Shown: one piece after another, positions 1-7,089 of the stretch
Layout of the letters: each line of letters opens with the position of its first letter
Numbering within the stretch: the first letter of the stretch is position 1
Assembly: GCA_046302135.1 (NCBI GenBank)
Contig: JBKCIQ010000183.1
Coordinates: forward strand, 1 to 10,923
Length of the DNA: 10,923 bases
Source of the DNA: AM-1111 sp046302135
GTDB lineage: Bacteria > Bacteroidota > Bacteroidia > B-17B0 > Aurantibacillaceae
Direction: 5' to 3'
Made by a program: the position numbers and the translations under genes
The notes under the pieces: model-generated
What the model was told of the DNA's origin: nothing
The model's database searches: none
What the model saw: the letters and a program-made list of their open reading frames with translations, nothing else

Positions 1-1516
1 CTCTTAGTACATGGATTTCAGAGTTTTTCACTTCAAGTTCATTTCTTGAATCAGATGCTTCTGCGTTGAGTTTAGTAATTAAGGAATTCAGATCTTCAAT
101 CTGGTTTTCCAATAATTTATTTTTAAGATCTAATTCAGAAATTGTATCATTAAGACTAATCAACTGCAATTCCTTTTCAGCAACTTCTGATTTACTTTGA
201 TTTATCTCCTCAGTATGTTTCTGTAAAATCTGAGCTGATTCAAAAATCTGCTTTTGAAGGTTTTCAATTGTTTCTGTACTTAGCTTTTCAAGTTCAAAAA
301 TTTCACTTTTCAAAGCCGCAACAGAATCACTTTCGGAATTATTCAGTTCATTAAGCTTCAATTTTAACAACTCATTATCCTGCTTTATCATGAATGAAGT
401 TTCTTCTAATGTAGTCAACTCATCTTTTAACACGAAAATAGTTTCTTCTGAAAACCTTTGTATTTCTAGTTTACTTTCATGAAGAGCTTGATTTTGATAT
501 TTTAATAGAATTGCTTCCTTTTCAAGACCTGAAATTTCATCTTTCAGAACAGCTACTGTCTCCTCACTCATTTTTTCCAAAATCAACAGTTCTTCAGTCA
601 ATTTTTCTTTTTCAGAAAGTAAATTGCTCGCAGTAATTTCAAGTGATGAGATTTCATCCTTTAGAACTAAGAAGGAATCCTCTTTCAATTTTTTTAATTC
701 TGTGAAATCTTTACTGAGTTTTTCATTCTCATCTTTAATAGATATGGCAGTATTTTCAAGCCCCACAATTTCTTCTTTTAAATTGAAAACTTCCTGATCA
801 GACTTAACTTTTATAAGACTCAACTCGTTAAGTGTATCAAAATTTGAAATCTGAAGTTGCTCATTTATAGATTTGAGTTCCCGGTTACCTTCCTCCAATA
901 ACTCATTTTCAGAATTCAATTCATTTATTTTATTCTCCAAGTTGGAAATTTTTTCTTTCGCTAACTCATTTTCGAAAAGAAAATCTTCCTTTACTTTTCT
1001 AATCTCATCTTCAGAATTCGATTTGAGTTGAGAAAATTCACTGTTATAATTTTCAATGTGAAGTTTTAAAGATGTATTTTCCCTTTCATAGTTCTCATGA
1101 GATTTCTGAAGCATCGAAATGTGCTCAATGAGCTCTCTTATTTTCAAGGCGTTATCAATGTTTTGAGCTGTTATATTCTTAAGCTCTTCATTGTTTGAAT
1201 CTAATTCTTTACGAAGTGCTAAAATCTCGTTATCTTTATCATTTACGATATCTAATAAAGAGTTCCTTTCAGAAGAAAAAGATTGATTGATTTCATCCTG
1301 ATTTCTTTCTCGAATTACCAATTGATTTTTAAGATAGTCTACCTCACCTGAAAGATCCTGAATTGCCTTCTCCCTTGCAGAGATAATATTTTCTTTTTCC
1401 TTTGAGCTCGAAGACTGAAGAAAAACATTTCTTCTAAGTTCAGATATTGAATTTCTGTTACTGATGTCTTGCTGAAGTAAATCTGCCAGACCTTGCTTAA
1501 GCATTTCAAGTTCCAT
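1..1516 (-). CDS. Long coiled-coil protein, C-terminus beyond the window
   Basis: The frame is open from an ATG at 1516 down to the window edge, giving 505 residues without a stop; the gene continues beyond position 1. I do not recognise the family. The product is almost entirely charged and helical, rich in Glu, Lys, Leu, Asn and Ser, with no signal peptide, membrane segment, Pro-rich linker or enzymatic motif. The start MELEMLKQGLADLL is amphipathic. Residues 60-240 form irregular heptads. Residues 243-398 form four consecutive 39-residue units with core positions filled by Leu/Ile/Ala and a recurring core Asn; the pattern then shortens and blurs. A cytoplasmic structural or scaffold protein (SMC-like, cell division or cytoskeletal) is possible, but nothing visible decides this. 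It is divergent from the M23 peptidase gene with about 94 bp between the starts. The start is chosen because it is the first ATG of the open frame and AT-rich noncoding sequence lies upstream. Coding is certain; function is unknown. Confidence 0.85.
   Translation of the reverse strand, partial: MELEMLKQGLADLLQQDISNRNSISELRRNVFLQSSSSKEKENIISAREKAIQDLSGEVDYLKNQLVIRERNQDEINQSFSSERNSLLDIVNDKDNEILALRKELDSNNEELKNITAQNIDNALKIRELIEHISMLQKSHENYERENTSLKLHIENYNSEFSQLKSNSEDEIRKVKEDFLFENELAKEKISNLENKINELNSENELLEEGNRELKSINEQLQISNFDTLNELSLIKVKSDQEVFNLKEEIVGLENTAISIKDENEKLSKDFTELKKLKEDSFLVLKDEISSLEITASNLLSEKEKLTEELLILEKMSEETVAVLKDEISGLEKEAILLKYQNQALHESKLEIQRFSEETIFVLKDELTTLEETSFMIKQDNELLKLKLNELNNSESDSVAALKSEIFELEKLSTETIENLQKQIFESAQILQKHTEEINQSKSEVAEKELQLISLNDTISELDLKNKLLENQIEDLNSLITKLNAEASDSRNELEVKNSEIHVLR
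323..790 (-). repeat. Four tandem 39-residue coiled-coil repeats within the long coiled-coil gene
   Basis: Residues 243-281, 282-320, 321-359 and 360-398 align without gaps. Each starts near a LKDEI-type motif (LKEEI, LKDEI, LKDEI, LKDEL). Unit positions 4, 8, 11, 15, 18, 22, 25, 29 and 32 carry the hydrophobic core (Leu, Ile/Leu, Leu, Ala/Ser, Leu/Ile, Asn/Lys, Leu, Leu/Phe/Lys, Leu/Ile). A fifth partial unit at residues 399-416 keeps the first 18 positions and then restarts, as if three heptads (21 residues) were lost. The DNA copies have diverged clearly, so the duplication is old. Confidence 0.8.
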
Positions 1517-1562
1517 AATTAAATATTAACAGTTTTTATTTGTATAAATTTATTTTTTAAGC

Positions 1563-1590
1563 TTGAGATAACTTAATTACCCTAATTTTG
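1563..1590 (+). promoter_or_regulatory. Bacteroidota-type promoter for the M23 peptidase gene
   Basis: A TTG at 1563-1565 is followed, after 17 bp, by TAATTTTG at 1583-1590. This fits the TTG / TAnnTTTG arrangement of the primary sigma factor in Bacteroidota. Transcription would begin some bases upstream of the ATG at 1611. No purine-rich Shine-Dalgarno sequence precedes that ATG; the last bases before it are A/T-rich, as is usual in this phylum. Confidence 0.6.
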
Positions 1591-1610
1591 TTTTCAACAT
1601 AAAATAGTTA

Positions 1611-3308
1611 ATGAAAGTGAATAAACTAGGCATTTTGTTGGCATTAATGTGCTTATTCTTTCTGAATGAAAGGTTTTTTTCGCAGGAAAAAATTGAGAAC
1701 AACTTCAGATTCCCCTTAGATGTGGAAATGCGTGTTGGTGGGAATTACGGAGAATTACGCCCCACTCATTTTCATGCGGGGCTAGATCTGTCAACTGACC
1801 CGATTAGAAACTTACCGATTTATGCAATAGAAAACGGATACGTTTCCAGAATTAAAGTGTCCTCATACGGTTACGGAAAAGTTTTGTACGTCACACACCC
1901 AGGAGGTTATGTAAGTGTATATGCTCATCAGCATCATTTTGCAAAAAAAATTGCTGATTTTGTATATGCTGAACAAAAAAAACTGGAATCTTTTGAAGTT
2001 GAAATTTTCCCAAAGCCAAATGAGTTAACAGTTACAAAAAGTGAAATTATAGGATTCACCGGAAATACAGGACGTTCATCCGGTCCTCACCTTCATTTCG
2101 AAATTAGAGATGAGAAAACCGAAGCTCCGCTCAACCCGCTTTTGTTTTACAATCACAAAGATAATGATGCTCCATTTGTGAAAAATGTGAGCATATATGA
2201 AGTTTATGAGCAAGGTGCTCCGGAGTTGAAAAAGTCTATTAGTCTTAACCAAAAGAATTTTCAAGGCGGAGAATGGAAAGGAGACAGCATCATATTACCA
2301 AAAAATGCAGGTCTTGGTTTTGCCTGTTTTGATAGAGGAATTAATAACCCGGCTACGAACCAGGTGTACGGCATACAAATAAAAGTTGATGGTGAAATTT
2401 TTTATCAACATAGGTTGAATAAGATTGGGTTTGAGGTTACAAGGTGCATCAGTTGGATGCAAGAAATGAGTTCAGAACACAGAAAGGATAAAATTCAAAA
2501 ATGTTTTAAGATCGGAAACAACGAATTACCTATTTACGATCAATTAAAAAATGATGGCATTATCAACATAAGTCAACTAAAACAAACAGCCAGCCATCAG
2601 GTTGAGGCTCTTTTCTGGGACATTAATGGTAATAAAACGGCGTTTAAGTTTGAATTTACTTTCTCAAATAAAAATCAAAACATCAATCCTTTACCATTCA
2701 AATTACTATATGCAAAAGAAAATAAAATTGATCTCGGAAACGCTACATTCAGATTCCCTGAGAAAAGTCTTTTCTGTGATAACAGGAGCTCGATAAGTAT
2801 ATTCAAAAAAAATACAGGAAACTTTTTCAGCGATATTTATTCTGTATTGGAGGACAATACGATGCTATTGAAGAATTTTCTGATGAAAATAAAAATTGAT
2901 CAAAATGTATCACCGGAATTAGAAAAAAAACTTTGTGCAATTTCACTAAATAAGTCAATGAAATATTCCGGATACATAGGCGGTAATTTCGAAGACGGCT
3001 ATTTGGTTGCGGAATCGCATGACTGCGGATTGATTACAGTAGGGATCGATAAGAGTCCACCTGAAATTATACCTATTACCAAAAAAAGAAGTTCTACCAT
3101 TTCGTTTAAAGTGAAAGATGGAATGAGTGGGATCGGGAAATTCATGATGCAGGTAAATGGCAAATGGGTTTTATCTGAATATGAACACAAAGAAAATCTG
3201 ATTTATTGCAACCTGCCTTCAGAAAATTTGAAAGGCCCTTTAGATGTTACCTTGATAGTTTGTGATAAGAAAGATAATGAATCTACCTATAAATTAAATT
3301 ACAAGTGA
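1611..3308 (+). CDS. Exported M23 family zinc metallopeptidase with long C-terminal region
   Basis: Predicted peptidoglycan endopeptidase (LytM/M23 fold) that acts outside the cytoplasmic membrane. Residues 1-24 are a signal peptide: Lys-3 and Lys-5, a hydrophobic stretch, and a likely cut near FFSQ. The catalytic domain spans roughly 35-180. Its HxGxD motif (HAGLD, His55 and Asp59) and HLHFE motif (His160, His162) supply the metal ligands, and His105 in VYAHQ is the expected catalytic histidine. SSGPHLHFEIRD is a strong M23 signature. About 30 extra residues (roughly 112-142) lie between the YAH and HLH strands, as I recall for Bacteroidota members. Residues 190-565 show no motif I can name; the last 80 or so look beta-rich and Ig-like (SGIGKFMMQVNGKWVL). 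At 565 residues the length fits Bacteroidota M23 proteins of this layout. The gene stands alone on its strand, with its own promoter, and ends 2 bp from the convergent phosphatase gene. The class is sure; the exact bond cut is not visible. Confidence 0.92.
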   Translation: MKVNKLGILLALMCLFFLNERFFSQEKIENNFRFPLDVEMRVGGNYGELRPTHFHAGLDLSTDPIRNLPIYAIENGYVSRIKVSSYGYGKVLYVTHPGGYVSVYAHQHHFAKKIADFVYAEQKKLESFEVEIFPKPNELTVTKSEIIGFTGNTGRSSGPHLHFEIRDEKTEAPLNPLLFYNHKDNDAPFVKNVSIYEVYEQGAPELKKSISLNQKNFQGGEWKGDSIILPKNAGLGFACFDRGINNPATNQVYGIQIKVDGEIFYQHRLNKIGFEVTRCISWMQEMSSEHRKDKIQKCFKIGNNELPIYDQLKNDGIINISQLKQTASHQVEALFWDINGNKTAFKFEFTFSNKNQNINPLPFKLLYAKENKIDLGNATFRFPEKSLFCDNRSSISIFKKNTGNFFSDIYSVLEDNTMLLKNFLMKIKIDQNVSPELEKKLCAISLNKSMKYSGYIGGNFEDGYLVAESHDCGLITVGIDKSPPEIIPITKKRSSTISFKVKDGMSGIGKFMMQVNGKWVLSEYEHKENLIYCNLPSENLKGPLDVTLIVCDKKDNESTYKLNYK

Positions 3309-3310
3309 AA

Positions 3311-3970
3311 TCAGGTTTTTGAAACATCTGCAGAATGCACAGGAATAAGAATAGTTTCAAGAATCTTCCCCGTAATATCCATTCTTACTGCACAAAGATT
3401 TTTTCCATAACAAGCGCCGGTTTCGATAAATAATGTATTTGATTCTTTATCATGAAACGGTTTTCCTTTCTTCTGAAATGTATGACCTACAACCTGTAGT
3501 TTATTGATATTTTTTAATTTATTCTTTGTCCAAAGTACTCCGTCAGTATTATTTTCTTCATATGGATTGTGAGTATGGGAAACACCGGCATGACTAATGT
3601 GTATGTGTTCGTTTTCCCATTTCACCGGTAAATTCATGAACCAAACGACATCCTGAGATAAAGGTCTTTTGGTTTCTTTATATTGAACATAGGTCTTATT
3701 TCCTCCGTTCCTAAACCATACATTCATGTCACTTGTCTTCAAAAACCTACAAGCCATGTGCTCGTGATTTCCTTTTAAAAAAATTGCACCTTCATCATAA
3801 AGTTCTCTACATTTCTTTACAACTGAAGGAGAAAAATTTCCTCTGTCAATCAAATCACCAACTTGAATAAAGATTTCCTTGTCTCGGTCCCATTTACTTA
3901 GCAACTCCAGAAATGTATTGTAACATCCGTGAATATCACTTACAATGAAAAGACTACTTTTATTATCCAT
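3311..3970 (-). CDS. PPP-family metallophosphoesterase (serine/threonine phosphatase-like)
   Basis: Bacterial member of the PPP phosphatase superfamily, 219 residues, predicted cytoplasmic. All dimetal motifs are present in order: SDIHGC (Asp12, His14), GDLIDRG (Asp39, Asp42, Arg43), KGNHE (Asn68, His69, Glu70), SHAGV (His127) and VGHT (His163). This set is shared by bacterial protein phosphatases of the PrpA/PrpE type and by symmetrical diadenosine tetraphosphatase (ApaH), so the substrate (phosphoprotein or dinucleoside polyphosphate) cannot be settled here. The C-terminal FIETGACYG resembles the last strand seen in bacterial PPP proteins. The start at 3970 places the first metal motif at residue 12, as expected. 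It is convergent with the M23 gene (2 bp gap) and divergent from lon, with a 135 bp shared upstream region that holds a candidate promoter for this gene. Confidence 0.88.
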   Translation of the reverse strand: MDNKSSLFIVSDIHGCYNTFLELLSKWDRDKEIFIQVGDLIDRGNFSPSVVKKCRELYDEGAIFLKGNHEHMACRFLKTSDMNVWFRNGGNKTYVQYKETKRPLSQDVVWFMNLPVKWENEHIHISHAGVSHTHNPYEENNTDGVLWTKNKLKNINKLQVVGHTFQKKGKPFHDKESNTLFIETGACYGKNLCAVRMDITGKILETILIPVHSADVSKT

Positions 3971-4004
3971 CAGGGCGGGGTTTCTAATTGAAATAATAAA
4001 AATG

Positions 4005-4036
4005 CAAAATTAAAAATTCCTTCGAATTTTAAGCAA
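4005..4036 (-). promoter_or_regulatory. Candidate Bacteroidota promoter for the phosphatase gene
   Basis: Read on the minus strand, TTG (4036-4034) is followed after 21 bp by TAATTTTG (4012-4005), matching the TTG / TAnnTTTG form; the ATG lies about 34 bp downstream at 3970. The spacer is long but within the range described for the phylum. An inverted repeat fills the spacer (separate entry). In such AT-rich sequence a chance match is possible. Confidence 0.45.
4013..4030. repeat. Perfect 7-bp inverted repeat in the phosphatase/lon divergent region
   Basis: AAAATTC at 4013-4019 and GAATTTT at 4024-4030 are exact reverse complements separated by CTTC. The element sits between the candidate -33 and -7 boxes of the phosphatase promoter, where an operator could act. 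The stem is A/T-rich and no T-run follows, so a terminator is less likely. Confidence 0.45.
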
Positions 4037-4085
4037 AATATCTTAACTATTAGCTGATTTAAGCCAAAATGTCTAACTTTCCGAG

Positions 4086-4105
4086 TTGGCATATTTAATG
4101 CCCAA
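4086..4105 (+). promoter_or_regulatory. Small inverted repeat directly before the lon start codon
   Basis: GGCAT (4088-4092) and ATGCC (4098-4102) are exact reverse complements around a 5-nt ATTTA loop. With one bulged C at 4103, TT at 4086-4087 can also pair with AA at 4104-4105, which directly precede the ATG at 4106. Upstream, TAACTTTC (4074-4081) is a one-mismatch fit to TAnnTTTG without a clear TTG partner. If transcription starts after that box, the element could form a short leader hairpin next to the start; as DNA it could be an operator. No CIRCE element (TTAGCACTC-N9-GAGTGCTAA) is present. Confidence 0.35.
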
Positions 4106-6547
4106 ATGGCTAAATACAATATGGACAATTATTTGAAATCTATTAAACTAATTGCAGATGACATGGTTAATGAGGACACAGACTTCATTCCTTTATTAAC
4201 TGCTGAGGATGAGGAACATATGAATTCCGAAACCACACCTGAAACTCTGTCAATTTTACCGCTTAGAAATACAGTTCTTTTTCCCGGCGTTGTTATACCG
4301 ATTACAGTTGCCAGAGATAAATCAATAAGTCTTATTAAAGATTCGAACAAAGGTGATAAAACAATTGGAGTTGTCTCTCAAAAAAATGACAACATTGATG
4401 ATCCAAAACCCGAGGACGTAAATAGGGTTGGTACAATAGCCAGGATAATACGAATGTTAAGAATGCCGGACGGAAGTACAACAGCCATCATACAAGGAAA
4501 AAGAAGATTCAGTATTAAAGAATTCATTCAGGAAGATCCGTATCTCAGAGCTTCAATAGAACCGATAAATGAGAAAAAACCCGGAAAGGACGACAAGGAG
4601 TTTCTTGCTACTGTTTCTTCATTAAAAGATATGGCCATGCAAATTATTCAGAAAAGTCCGCAGATTCCATCTGAAGCCAGCTTTGCCATCACCAATATTG
4701 AAAGCCCGTCTTTCTTGGTGAATTTTATATCCAGTAATATGAATGCTCCTGTAGGAGAAAAACAAAAAATGCTGGAGGTTCAAGATTTGAAGGAAAGGGC
4801 TACTTTGGTTCTTGGAAACCTAACCAAGGAACTGCAGATGCTTGAACTAAAAAATCAAATTCAGAATAAAGTTAAAACGGACATTGATAAACAACAGAGA
4901 GAATATTTTCTTCATCAGCAAATTAAAACCATACAGGAGGAACTTGGAGGAAATTCTTTCGAACAGGAACTTGCTGAGTTTCGCGAACGGTCCAAAACCA
5001 AAAAATGGACTAAGGAGGTTGAAGTTGCTTTTGAAAAGCAAATGTCTAAACTGCAAAGAATGAATCCTAATGCTGCGGAATACAGCATTCAGACCAATTA
5101 TATTGAACTATTTCTTGATTTACCTTGGAATGAAATCACACAAGATAATTTTGATTTGAAAAATGCCGCCGAAGTTTTAGAAGAAGACCACTTCGGACTT
5201 GAAAAAGTTAAGGAAAGGATATTAGAACATTTGGCTGTACTCAAACTGAAAGGAAATCTTAAATCACCTATACTATGCCTTTACGGTCCTCCCGGTGTTG
5301 GTAAAACATCATTAGGAAAATCTATTGCAAAAGCCTTAGGAAGAAAATACGTTAGAATGTCATTGGGCGGATTAAAAGATGAAAGCGAAATCCGAGGACA
5401 CCGTAAAACTTATATTGGTGCCATGCCTGGAAGAATTTTACAAAACATTAAAAAGGTCCAATCATCTAATCCTGTTTTTATATTGGATGAAATTGATAAA
5501 GTTGGTAGAGATTTTCATGGAGATCCCTCCTCTGCCCTACTTGAAGTTTTAGACCCGGAACAGAATAGTACTTTCTATGACAACTTTTTGGAAGTTGACT
5601 ATGATCTATCGAATGTAATGTTCATTGCAACATGTAATAACCTTTCAACCATACAACCTGCTCTTCGAGATAGAATGGAAATCATCGAAATCAACGGTTA
5701 CACAACAGAGGAAAAAGTTGAAATTGCAAAGAGGCATCTAGTTCCAAAACAAACAGAAGAAAATGGCTTGAGAAAAAGTCAACTAAAAGTTTCAGATCGA
5801 GTTTTAGAAAAAATTGTAGAAGATTATACTAGAGAAAGTGGTGTAAGACATTTGGAACAACGCATTGCTAAACTCGCAAGACATGTTGCAAAATCAGTTG
5901 CTTCGGAAGAAGAACTTTTGCCTGTTAATGAAAAAAATCTTGTTAAAATTCTTGGGCCGGCACACGCTAGAGAGAAGTATCAGGGTAATGATGTTCCGGG
6001 TGTAGTAACTGGTTTAGCCTGGACTCAAGTTGGTGGTGACATACTTTTCATTGAGTCATCTCTATCTAAAGGGAAACAGCAAAAACTCACACTTACAGGA
6101 AATCTCGGAGACGTGATGAAAGAAAGTGCAACACTTGCTCTTGAATACTTAAAAAGTCATTCTCTAGAAGTGGGCATTCACGATGATGATTTTGAAACTT
6201 ATAATGTACATGTTCACGTGCCTGAAGGAGCCACACCTAAAGATGGCCCATCTGCGGGGATAGCCATGTTAACCTCATTGGCATCCGTTTTCACTAAAAG
6301 AAAAGTGAAAAAGAATCTTGCAATGACAGGAGAAATTACGCTGAGAGGAAAAGTTTTACCGGTTGGAGGAATTAAAGAAAAATTACTCGCGGCAAAACGT
6401 GCCGGAATAAAAGAAATCATTCTTTGCGAAGACAATAGAAAAGATGTTGAGGACATCAAACACGATTATCTAAAAGGGCTTTCTTTTCATTATGTAAAAG
6501 AAATGAGTGAAGTTTTAAAACATTCTCTACTGAATAGCAAAACATAA
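4106..6547 (+). CDS. lon: ATP-dependent Lon protease
   Basis: Cytoplasmic AAA+ serine protease that degrades damaged and some regulatory proteins. At 813 residues it has normal length for a bacterial LonA. Order of domains: an acidic N-terminal tail of about 48 residues; the LON substrate-binding domain from LPLRNTVLFPG (residue 51) to about 240; a coiled-coil linker including QREYFLHQQIKTIQEELG (264-281); the AAA+ module with Walker A GPPGVGKT (394-401), Walker B VFILDEID (457-464), an arginine in ALRDRME (521) and sensor-2 GVRHLEQRI (579-587); and the S16 protease domain with the catalytic dyad Ser716 in PKDGPSAG and Lys759 in GGIKEKLLAAKRAG. The Ser-Lys spacing of 43 equals that of E. coli Lon (679/722). 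The ATG at 4106 is the first in the frame after the AT-rich gap; residue 6 is an alternative start. It is the first gene of a probable operon, and its TAA overlaps the next ATG. Confidence 0.97.
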   Translation: MAKYNMDNYLKSIKLIADDMVNEDTDFIPLLTAEDEEHMNSETTPETLSILPLRNTVLFPGVVIPITVARDKSISLIKDSNKGDKTIGVVSQKNDNIDDPKPEDVNRVGTIARIIRMLRMPDGSTTAIIQGKRRFSIKEFIQEDPYLRASIEPINEKKPGKDDKEFLATVSSLKDMAMQIIQKSPQIPSEASFAITNIESPSFLVNFISSNMNAPVGEKQKMLEVQDLKERATLVLGNLTKELQMLELKNQIQNKVKTDIDKQQREYFLHQQIKTIQEELGGNSFEQELAEFRERSKTKKWTKEVEVAFEKQMSKLQRMNPNAAEYSIQTNYIELFLDLPWNEITQDNFDLKNAAEVLEEDHFGLEKVKERILEHLAVLKLKGNLKSPILCLYGPPGVGKTSLGKSIAKALGRKYVRMSLGGLKDESEIRGHRKTYIGAMPGRILQNIKKVQSSNPVFILDEIDKVGRDFHGDPSSALLEVLDPEQNSTFYDNFLEVDYDLSNVMFIATCNNLSTIQPALRDRMEIIEINGYTTEEKVEIAKRHLVPKQTEENGLRKSQLKVSDRVLEKIVEDYTRESGVRHLEQRIAKLARHVAKSVASEEELLPVNEKNLVKILGPAHAREKYQGNDVPGVVTGLAWTQVGGDILFIESSLSKGKQQKLTLTGNLGDVMKESATLALEYLKSHSLEVGIHDDDFETYNVHVHVPEGATPKDGPSAGIAMLTSLASVFTKRKVKKNLAMTGEITLRGKVLPVGGIKEKLLAAKRAGIKEIILCEDNRKDVEDIKHDYLKGLSFHYVKEMSEVLKHSLLNSKT

Positions 6548-7071
6548 TGTCTGCCAATAGCATAACCTCCCAAGTTAGCATTCAGAAAGCATCAGTAAAA
6601 GACGTTTCATTAATTGCTGAATTGGCTAATGAAATTTGGAGGGAATATTACCCGGCAATAATAACTATGGAGCAAGTTGAATACATGTTAAACAAAATGT
6701 ATTCGATAGATGCGCTAGAAAATCAAATTAAAAATGGTCAGAATTTTTATTTTATTGAATCTGATGGCAAACACTTAGGATTTATTTCAGTCTCTAAAAA
6801 AACTAATGAAGAAATCATGCTACATAAGTTCTATGTTAAATCAATGAATAGAAAGTGTGGCGTAGGAAGTAAAGTTTTCGAAAAGCTGGTTGAAGAATTG
6901 AATCAGCCTGAAATTATCAGACTAACGGTAAATCGACAAAATTTTAAATCCATCAATTTTTATTTTAAGAATGGATTTATCATTGAAAAAGTTGAGGATT
7001 TCGATATAGGAAATGGATATTACATGAATGATTTTGTGATGATTTGGAAGAATGCTAAAAACCTGAATTAA
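6547..7071 (+). CDS. GNAT family N-acetyltransferase
   Basis: Predicted acetyl-CoA-dependent acyltransferase, 174 residues, cytoplasmic. The acetyl-CoA pyrophosphate-binding loop (motif A) reads RKCGVGSKVFEKL, with Arg102, Gly105 and Gly107 in the (Q/R)xxGx(G/A) positions. It is preceded by the beta-strand MLHKFYVKS and followed by IIRLTVNRQNFKSINFYFKN, the motif B strand-helix in which Asn and the Tyr of FYFKNGF are typical. The N-terminal IQKASVKDVSLIAELANEIW is the usual first strand and helix. The substrate (amino acid, protein N-terminus, small amine or antibiotic) cannot be told from sequence. The start overlaps the lon stop by one base (TAATG), which suggests translational coupling; ribBA follows after 18 bp. 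A role linked to Lon or to riboflavin is not implied by the sequence itself. Confidence 0.9.
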   Translation: MSANSITSQVSIQKASVKDVSLIAELANEIWREYYPAIITMEQVEYMLNKMYSIDALENQIKNGQNFYFIESDGKHLGFISVSKKTNEEIMLHKFYVKSMNRKCGVGSKVFEKLVEELNQPEIIRLTVNRQNFKSINFYFKNGFIIEKVEDFDIGNGYYMNDFVMIWKNAKNLN

Positions 7072-7089
7072 AAAGTAAAAAGATAGAAA

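Noticed and set aside
269..790. Period-117 DNA similarity that might suggest a CRISPR-like or satellite repeat
   Set aside because: The similarity is in the protein (39-residue units in frame); the DNA copies differ at many positions and there are no conserved repeats with unique spacers.
2602..2796. Short open frame on the plus strand inside the M23 gene
   Set aside because: It lies wholly within a well-supported gene in another frame and its translation has no recognisable feature.
4847..5056. Antisense open frames inside lon (also 4129-4350 and 6214-6459)
   Set aside because: They mirror strongly conserved Lon coding sequence and show no start context or motif of their own.
7072..7089. 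FMN riboswitch ahead of ribBA
   Set aside because: The gap to the previous gene is only 18 A-rich bases, far too short for the element.
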